Assembly: GCA_023259685.1 (NCBI GenBank)
Contig: JALRGP010000028.1
Location: 1 to 10,122 of the forward strand
DNA from: Alphaproteobacteria bacterium
Lineage (GTDB): Bacteria > Pseudomonadota > Alphaproteobacteria > JALRGP01
DNA: 10,122 bases
Direction of reading: 5' to 3'
In this document: positions 5,974-10,122 of the stretch, piece by piece
Layout: each line of letters begins with the position of its first letter
Position numbering within the stretch: the stretch's first letter is position 1
Notes under the pieces: generated by a model
Seen by the model: only the letters and a program-made list of their open reading frames with translations
Told to the model about the DNA's origin: nothing
Databases searched by the model: none
Program-made: the position numbers and the translations under genes

Positions 5974-7248
5974 TCAAGAGTTCATCGTATTAAAAAAATC
6001 ATTATTTGTTTTAGTATCCTTTAGCTTATCGAGTAAAAATTCCATCGCTTCAATGGTTCCCATACCACTCAAGATACGCCTTAAAATCCAGACTTTCGAC
6101 AAAATATTACGGTCAACCAATAATTCTTCTTTTCGAGTTCCAGATTTGTTAATGTCAATGGCTGGGAAAGTTCTTTTGTCAGATAATTTTCTATCCATGA
6201 CAATTTCGGCGTTACCAGTTCCTTTAAATTCTTCAAAAATAACTTCGTCCATGCGCGATCCGGTTTCAATGAGGGCGGTTCCAATAATGGTAAGAGACCC
6301 TCCCTCCTCGATGTTTCTTGCTGCACCAAAAAATCGTTTTGGTTTTTGTAAAGCGTTAGCATCCACACCACCCGTTAAAATTTTTCCCGATGATGGTAGT
6401 ACCGTGTTATAAGCTCTGGCTAAACGGGTAATGGAATCTAACAATATGACGACGTCTTTTTTTTGTTCTACTAAACGCTTTGCTTTTTCAATGACCATTT
6501 CTGCAATTTGAACATGGCGAACGGCAGGTTCATCAAATGTGGAACTGATCACCTCTCCTTTAACGGATCTGCTCATATCTGTATGTTCTTCAGGTCGTTC
6601 ATCAATTTGAAGGACAATCAGATGAACATCTGGATAGTTAGTGGTGATAGAATGGGCGATGCTTTGCAGCATAACTGTTTTACCAGTTCTTGGTGGTGCC
6701 ACCAACAAGGCACGCTGACCAAATCCAATGGGAACTACCAAATCAATCACACGTTGGCTATAATCTTTTCGTGACTGTTCTTGTTCTATTTCAAGGCGCA
6801 GACGTCGGTTGGGATATAAAGGGGTCAGATTTTCAAAATGAATACGATGTTTTGTGTGTGCAGGATTCTCACCATTGATCGTGTCTAACTTTAATAAAGA
6901 AAAATAGCGCTCACCATCTCTGGGAGCTCTGATTTGACCAAATACAGTATCACCTGTTTTTAAACTGTATTTTTTAATCTGAAGTGGGCTGACATAGACG
7001 TCGTCTGGCCCTGCCAGATAATTTGATTCTGTATATCTTAAAAATCCAAATCCGTCTTGTAAAATTTCAATAACACCGCTACCAAAAATGGGCTGGCCAT
7101 TGTCTGCAGATTTTTTTAAAATTGCAAAGATCAGATCTTGCTTGCGAAGGACGCTTGCGCCTTCAATCCCCATATTTTCAGCAAGCTTTAACAGGAGAGC
7201 TGGAGATGTTTTTTTGAGTTCTTGTAAATGCATTTGAGCCTTCATCAT
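5974..7248 (-). CDS. rho: Transcription termination factor Rho
   Basis: Rho is a hexameric RNA-dependent ATPase/helicase that loads on untranslated RNA and ends transcription. The 424 residues are full length (E. coli has 419), without the long N-terminal insertion seen in some phyla. The Rho_N helical domain is at about 7-45. The OB-fold RNA-binding domain contains GFGFLR (66-71) and DVYVS (83-87). Walker A is APPRTGKT at 184-191 and Walker B is VVILLD at 266-271. The Q-loop region around LPSSGKILTGGVDANAL (284-300) and the R-loop FKGTGN (341-346) are present. IDERPEEHTDM replaces the usual V in EEVTD with H222, a small deviation. Two ATGs occur in tandem at 7248 and 7245. A structured leader lies upstream (see separate entry). 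It is the first gene of a rho-uppS unit. Identification is secure. Confidence 0.98.
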   Translation of the reverse strand: MMKAQMHLQELKKTSPALLLKLAENMGIEGASVLRKQDLIFAILKKSADNGQPIFGSGVIEILQDGFGFLRYTESNYLAGPDDVYVSPLQIKKYSLKTGDTVFGQIRAPRDGERYFSLLKLDTINGENPAHTKHRIHFENLTPLYPNRRLRLEIEQEQSRKDYSQRVIDLVVPIGFGQRALLVAPPRTGKTVMLQSIAHSITTNYPDVHLIVLQIDERPEEHTDMSRSVKGEVISSTFDEPAVRHVQIAEMVIEKAKRLVEQKKDVVILLDSITRLARAYNTVLPSSGKILTGGVDANALQKPKRFFGAARNIEEGGSLTIIGTALIETGSRMDEVIFEEFKGTGNAEIVMDRKLSDKRTFPAIDINKSGTRKEELLVDRNILSKVWILRRILSGMGTIEAMEFLLDKLKDTKTNNDFFNTMNS

Positions 7249-7289
7249 GGGATGGCATCCCTATGTGAGTATTGGAGCACAAATACTCA
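7249..7289 (-). promoter_or_regulatory. Rho 5' leader with two inverted repeats
   Basis: In the rho leader, TGAGTATT pairs exactly with AATACTCA (7266-7273 and 7282-7289) around an eight-base loop. Next to the start codon, GGGATG-x-CATCCC (7249-7261) is a second inverted repeat. As RNA it would form a stem of about four GC-rich pairs with a five-base loop, and would include the only AGGG near the start. Sequestering the ribosome site would be a simple way to control Rho, which is autoregulated in its leader in enteric bacteria. A near-direct repeat of GGAGCA(C)AAATA occurs at 7274-7285 and 7293-7302. The repeats are seen; the regulatory role is inferred. A weak promoter candidate upstream is TACAAT on the minus strand near 7299-7304. 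Confidence 0.45.
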
Positions 7290-7391
7290 TTAGGAGCAAA
7301 TATTGTACGGTGCGATGATAAAATTGCTAAAAGGCGTAAGGTTTTCATACTTATAACAGTGAATAATTATTTTTTTTAAAAAGATCATTTG

Positions 7392-7413
7392 ATTAACTAT
7401 TTATTAACTATTT
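7392..7413. promoter_or_regulatory. Tandem 11-mer forming a CtrA-type TTAA-N7-TTAA site
   Basis: ATTAACTATTT occurs twice, exactly and back to back (7392-7402 and 7403-7413). The two copies create TTAA-N7-TTAA at 7393-7407, followed by C. This matches the consensus for the alphaproteobacterial cell-cycle regulator CtrA. It lies in the rho/exported-protein divergent region, about 40-50 bases before the ATG at 7445, close to where that gene's promoter should be. A TTAA-N7-TTAA match is expected about once per 10 kb by chance at this base composition, so the motif alone is weak. The exact tandem copy adds some weight. Confidence 0.35.
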
Positions 7414-7444
7414 TATTGATGTAATAATAATGTAAGAAACTTAA

Positions 7445-7741
7445 ATGGATTCCTTAACCATGTTAAATAGAACTCAATCCAAAATTTTCGCATTATTGAG
7501 TATGATCAGTTTTTTTGCAACGTCCGTTGCTTATTCAGTAGAAGAAGCTACTGAAGAAGTGATTGCAGAAACCTCTGCTGAAGGTGGCCTAGTTGAAGAA
7601 CAAGCAGGAGTAGTGCCTGAAGAAGCAGCAGCATCTGAAGAGGCCGCTGAAGAAAATGTAAAAAAAACCAAAAAAAAGAAAAAGTCCAAAAAAGCAAAGA
7701 AAGGAAAGAAAGGCAAAAAAGGAAAGAAAAAAAAAAGATAA
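7445..7741 (+). CDS. Small exported polyampholyte protein with Lys/Gly-rich tail
   Basis: This 98-residue protein has three clear zones. Residues 1-31 look like a Sec signal peptide: basic start, a hydrophobic FALLSMISFFATSVA core and likely cleavage after AYS. A second ATG at codon 6 gives an equally good signal. Residues 32-70 are acidic: 14 Glu in 39 residues, the rest mostly Ala, Val and Gly. Residues 73-98 are strongly basic: 19 Lys of 26, in a KKGKKG-type pattern, ending in Arg. No catalytic domain exists. Secreted or periplasmic Lys-rich tails of this kind could bind nucleic acid, LPS or polyanionic surfaces, but no specific function can be assigned. It is a lone gene between divergent rho and a terminator hairpin. 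The signal peptide and the upstream regulatory repeat argue that it is real. Opposite-strand frames here are shadows of the repetitive codons. Confidence 0.75.
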   Translation: MDSLTMLNRTQSKIFALLSMISFFATSVAYSVEEATEEVIAETSAEGGLVEEQAGVVPEEAAASEEAAEENVKKTKKKKKSKKAKKGKKGKKGKKKKR

Positions 7742-7758
7742 GAAACGATAAAAATCAC

Positions 7759-7794
7759 TATTTATGAAGGTATCTGCGGTTGCCTTCATAAATA
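7759..7794. terminator. Hairpin terminator between convergent genes
   Basis: TATTTATGAAGG (7759-7770) and CCTTCATAAATA (7783-7794) form an exact 12-bp stem with a 12-base loop; a T-G and an A-T pair can extend it inward. On the minus strand, GTGATTTTTATCG follows the stem, giving a T-run suited to ending the bioF-bioH transcript. On the plus strand only a loose T/C-rich stretch follows. It sits between the plus-strand exported-protein gene (stop at 7741) and the minus-strand bioH gene (stop at 7831), so it is probably bidirectional. Confidence 0.7.
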
Positions 7795-7830
7795 TTAGGT
7801 CTCTTTCACAATATTATAGTCTAATATCGA

Positions 7831-8469
7831 TTATAAAATTTGATGAGTATGCAAAAAAGACATGACTTTTTGAAAAATTTGCTCTGTTTTTTTCAGTCCC
7901 ATCGCGTGCTGTGCTCCTTCAATGTGTTCAAAAAAAATATGATAATATTCATTTTTATGCTCGTGAATAACGATATTTGGAACAATAGGATCATCCATCG
8001 AAGATAACAAAAGAGTTGGAATTTTTGGTGGAACCACATCCTTTTTCAATACATCCAAATCTTTGGACATTGTATTCAAGTTGCATGATTGAGGGATGGG
8101 CATGATGTCATCTACACCACATCGTTGATAAAAATTTTCCAAAGTTTTAATTGGATTTTGAATAAAAATTTTTTTAAACGCATGAAATTCTTTTAATCTT
8201 TTTTCTGTTGTTACAGTGGAGTACCCTAAAAAATTAAAAAAACCATTGAAGCCAATTAAGGCATTAAAATGATTCTCCATCATGCACAATTTTAAAAACC
8301 CCAAAGAATGGCCGATTCCAATTGTCAGGTCATCTTTAAACAGAGGTTGGCATGGTGTATTAATATGTCCTAAATCCATTAATGAATAAGAATGCTTAGA
8401 TAAATAAGGAATAAAATGATCCCAAAAATGATGATCAAATCCAAACCCGTGACACAAAATTATATGCAT
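7831..8469 (-). CDS. bioH: Alpha/beta hydrolase, BioH-like pimeloyl-ACP methyl ester esterase
   Basis: BioH-type esterases remove the methyl group from pimeloyl-ACP methyl ester, ending the disguised fatty-acid cycle and releasing the pimeloyl-ACP used by BioF. The 212 residues carry an alpha/beta hydrolase triad: S55 in GHSLG (53-57), D160 in the DDPIVP segment, and H188 in GAQHAMG. The oxyanion-region HGFG is at 7-10. It is shorter than E. coli BioH (256), with a compact lid region. It starts 10 bases inside the 3' end of bioF, with no separate ribosome site, so the two are probably co-translated. That linkage is the main reason to call it BioH; the fold alone does not define the substrate. 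Other unrelated esterases (BioG, BioK, BioJ, BioV) fill this role elsewhere, so a name such as bioH is by role. The transcript ends at the hairpin near 7759-7794. Confidence 0.75.
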   Translation of the reverse strand: MHIILCHGFGFDHHFWDHFIPYLSKHSYSLMDLGHINTPCQPLFKDDLTIGIGHSLGFLKLCMMENHFNALIGFNGFFNFLGYSTVTTEKRLKEFHAFKKIFIQNPIKTLENFYQRCGVDDIMPIPQSCNLNTMSKDLDVLKKDVVPPKIPTLLLSSMDDPIVPNIVIHEHKNEYYHIFFEHIEGAQHAMGLKKTEQIFQKVMSFLHTHQIL

Positions 8470-9614
8470 GACGAGATAATTTTCTTTAAAGTGTAAACAA
8501 ATTTATCTATATCTTTGTCTTGATGGGAGACATTAAGAGCGACCCTAAGACGCGCCGATCCGGAAGGAACGGTGGGAGGGCGAACACATGAGACAATCAT
8601 CTCATGATCTAACAAGGCATCTTTTATCTTGATACACAGATGTTCTTCTTTTAAAATAATTGGAATAATATGGGTGCAAGATGTTCCAGCATCAAAACCA
8701 TTATCCAAAAGCATCCGTCTCATATATGCCCCAATATTTTGTAATTTTTGACGCTCTAGGCATAGATTTTTAATATGTTGCCAACTGCGATCGGCAGCCC
8801 CCACAACAAAAGGGGATGGCGCTGTTGAATAGATAAATCCGGAAGCTCTATTTAGGATAAAATTTTTAAGAAGATTACAGCATGCAATGTAGCCTCCACT
8901 AACTCCAATGGCCTTGCTAAAGGTTCCCATGATCAGATGAGGGATATCTTTAAGATCAATAGTCGTTGATAAACCATACCCATGAGGACCAAATACACCG
9001 GTTCCATGGGCTTCGTCCAAATATAAAAAAGCATGATGTTGATGTGCTAATTCCACAATCTTTTGCAAAGGAGCAAGGTCACCATCCATTCCAAAAACCG
9101 TTTCAGTTACAATGAATTTGGGACGTGGATCAGATGTGTATTCTTCCAACAATGATGACAAATGATCAACCGAGTTATGATGGTAACGAAGTAAACGGGA
9201 TTGTGTTAAAAAAATGGCCTGATATAAACTGGAGTGGTTGAGTTTGTCAAAAAAAACCAAAGGTTGAGATTTTAAAACTTGATGATCTAATAAAGAAGAT
9301 AAAACTGATATGTTCGCTTGAAATCCTGAGTTAAAAATTAAAGCGGACTCGCAATTCTTATCCCGTGCAATTCTTTGCTCAAATTCTTCAAATAATGGAA
9401 TGTTACCAGAAAGTAAACGTGAGCCCGTAGCACCACATCCGTATAATGCTCCTGCTTCTTTTGCACTATTTAAAAGGATTGGATTTTGGCTTAAGCATAA
9501 ATAATCATTGGTAGAAAAATCTAAAAAATTAAGAGGTAGATTGGCAGAGTGTAAAGTACGAAGACGTCCACGTGCCGCCACTGCCTTCAGATGATCGTCA
9601 TAAAAATGATACAT
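8460..9614 (-). CDS. bioF: 8-Amino-7-oxononanoate (KAPA) synthase
   Basis: BioF is a PLP-dependent alpha-oxoamine synthase that condenses pimeloyl-ACP with L-alanine to give KAPA, the first ring-building step of biotin synthesis. The 384 residues equal the E. coli length. Key features are GCGATGSRLLSG (59-70), NHSSL with PLP-stacking H127, and ETVFGMDGD (171-179). The DEAHGTGVFGPHG segment follows from D200, with H203. The PLP lysine is K234 in GTFSKAIG. The C-terminal VRPPTVPSGSARLR is typical of BioF and separates it from Kbl and ALAS. The gene overlaps the BioH-like gene by 10 bases. No bioA, bioB, bioC or bioD is in the window, although intracellular bacteria often keep all six in one operon. 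The ATG at 9614 has no obvious Shine-Dalgarno site; a TATGAT about 30 bases upstream could be a -10 box but lacks a well-spaced -35. Confidence 0.94.
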   Translation of the reverse strand: MYHFYDDHLKAVAARGRLRTLHSANLPLNFLDFSTNDYLCLSQNPILLNSAKEAGALYGCGATGSRLLSGNIPLFEEFEQRIARDKNCESALIFNSGFQANISVLSSLLDHQVLKSQPLVFFDKLNHSSLYQAIFLTQSRLLRYHHNSVDHLSSLLEEYTSDPRPKFIVTETVFGMDGDLAPLQKIVELAHQHHAFLYLDEAHGTGVFGPHGYGLSTTIDLKDIPHLIMGTFSKAIGVSGGYIACCNLLKNFILNRASGFIYSTAPSPFVVGAADRSWQHIKNLCLERQKLQNIGAYMRRMLLDNGFDAGTSCTHIIPIILKEEHLCIKIKDALLDHEMIVSCVRPPTVPSGSARLRVALNVSHQDKDIDKFVYTLKKIISSCI

Positions 9615-9910
9615 GGTTGACTAAAGATGATGAAAAAAAAGATCATATGTGCCTAGATTTTCACCTATTGTCCATGGTATTGTCATCAAAAATCAGCCCC
9701 TAGCTTTCAAAGAGATCGTAATAGTGGCGGAGGTTGGTTCACTGTAACCTAACCAACTCCAAACTGGGGTGGTATAGTCATGTTTTTAATCTCTGAAGCG
9801 ATTCTAGATGCGTACCTAGAGAGTGTCAAATGAACCATTTTGGATTCTCTGTAAAAGATTAGCGTGTCCATAAAATCTCTATTTTCGTGATTTCAAGTAC
9901 ATGCCATAAC
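9615..9910. other. Gap between hipA and bioF
   Basis: No convincing gene is seen. A minus-strand frame at 9749-9871 (40 codons, start ATGGACACG) and shorter frames around it are open by chance or as debris. The stretch has higher GC than the intergenic regions on the left, and holds one notable hairpin (see next entry). A segment around 9821-9845 (GAGAGTGTCAAATGAACC) has the look of an insertion-sequence end, but no matching inverted copy or transposase is present. The bioF promoter should lie here. Confidence 0.35.
9729..9760. repeat. Imperfect inverted repeat upstream of bioF
   Basis: GGAGGTTGGTT (9729-9739) pairs with AACCAACTCC (9751-9760) over ten base pairs with a single bulged G, around an 11-base loop. 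No T-run follows on either strand, so a standard intrinsic terminator is unlikely. It may be an operator, a hipA mRNA 3' structure, or part of a decayed mobile element. It does not match the known BirA or BioR operators. Confidence 0.4.
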
Positions 9911-10122
9911 CTATTTGTGATAAATTTCGTCAGTTTCTTCATATACAAAAGCACTCGACATCCTATCGCACTCTTGTTTTGATAAACCAAACTTTGCTGC
10001 CACCTGACGCCATTGTTTTACACTGCATACCACTTCTTTAATGATAAGCAATGCCTCCTCCTTCTTTAAGCGAAATTCTTTAGCAACACGCATAGCTGTC
10101 TCTAATGAGGCAGTATTGTCAT
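9911..10122 (-). CDS. HipA-family serine/threonine kinase, C-terminal part (cut by window edge)
   Basis: The frame is open from the right edge to a TAG at 9911-9913, giving 70 codons; translation begins DNTASLETAMRVA. An N-x-x-L-x-x-A-M-x-V-A helix, then EEALLIIKEVVCSVKQW, AAKFGLSKQE and RMSSAF, matches the last helices of HipA proteins. Those typically end with a W-R-x-V-A...GLS...E...M...AF pattern. HipA is the kinase toxin of the HipBA persister module; classical HipA phosphorylates glutamyl-tRNA synthetase. Kinase residues, the full length and the partner hipB lie outside the window, so completeness cannot be judged. The internal ATG at 10093 is only a Met inside the gene; the true start is beyond 10122. 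The family call rests on the C-terminal pattern alone. Confidence 0.72.
   Translation of the reverse strand, partial: DNTASLETAMRVAKEFRLKKEEALLIIKEVVCSVKQWRQVAAKFGLSKQECDRMSSAFVYEETDEIYHK

Noticed and set aside
7531..7789. Two minus-strand frames rich in Phe, Leu and Ser opposite the exported Lys-rich gene.
   Set aside because: Poly-Lys codons (AAA/AAG) read as Phe and Leu on the other strand, and stay open because of composition.
8505..8514. TTATCTATAT, nine of ten bases matching the BioR operator TTATCTATAA.
   Set aside because: It lies inside the 3' end of bioF, not at the promoter. A one-mismatch match to an AT-only-type motif is expected by chance here.
9749..9871. Minus-strand 40-codon frame starting ATGGACACG.
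   Set aside because: No ribosome site, no recognisable family, and a length expected by chance.
1..10122. CRISPR arrays, tRNA or rRNA genes, prophage structural genes.
   Set aside because: No regularly spaced repeats, cloverleaf-like segments or phage proteins were seen.

Overview
This AT-rich window looks like part of a bacterial chromosome, most likely from an alphaproteobacterium with a host-associated or intracellular lifestyle. The grounds are the alphaproteobacterial-looking Rho and IleRS, the low GC content, a bioF-bioH pair of the kind found in biotin operons of intracellular bacteria, decayed insertion-sequence debris, and two toxin-antitoxin-type genes. A Holosporales- or Rickettsiales-like lineage is an inference from these traits and was not tested by any search.

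Layout. At the left (75-791, minus) lies a single-polypeptide fusion of a MntA-like minimal nucleotidyltransferase and a HepT-like HEPN domain. These normally form a two-gene toxin-antitoxin pair. A 40-codon leader frame overlaps its start by ATGA. Positions 911-1273 hold fragments, including what looks like the 3' end of a membrane acyltransferase in frame with, and directly behind, the ileS stop codon. Next is full-length ileS (1274-3958, minus). Positions 3959-4384 are poorly explained: one weak open frame and nothing recognised. Positions 4385-4758 carry a wrecked IS66-type transposase N-terminus (plus strand) and an unexplained coding-like tail. A small basic protein (about 4967-5263, plus) converges on the uppS end.

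The central block is rho followed 4 bases later by uppS (7248 to 5277, minus). Rho has a 5' leader with two inverted repeats. Divergent from rho is a small exported polyampholyte protein (7445-7741, plus) with a run of alternating Lys and Gly at its C-terminus. A TTAA-N7-TTAA (CtrA-type) site built from an exact tandem 11-mer lies upstream of it. A 12-bp hairpin, probably a bidirectional terminator, separates it from the convergent biotin genes.

At the right, bioF and a BioH-like esterase gene (9614 to 7831, minus) overlap by 10 bases. They are the late pimeloyl-ACP and KAPA steps of biotin synthesis, with no other bio gene in the window. Upstream is a 296-base gap without a convincing gene, then the C-terminal 70 codons of a HipA-type kinase (9911-10122, minus) that runs off the right edge.

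Functionally the window mixes core housekeeping (translation, transcription termination, cell-wall lipid carrier), cofactor supply (biotin) and accessory defence or stress-type modules (MNT-HEPN, HipA), with mobile-element debris in between.
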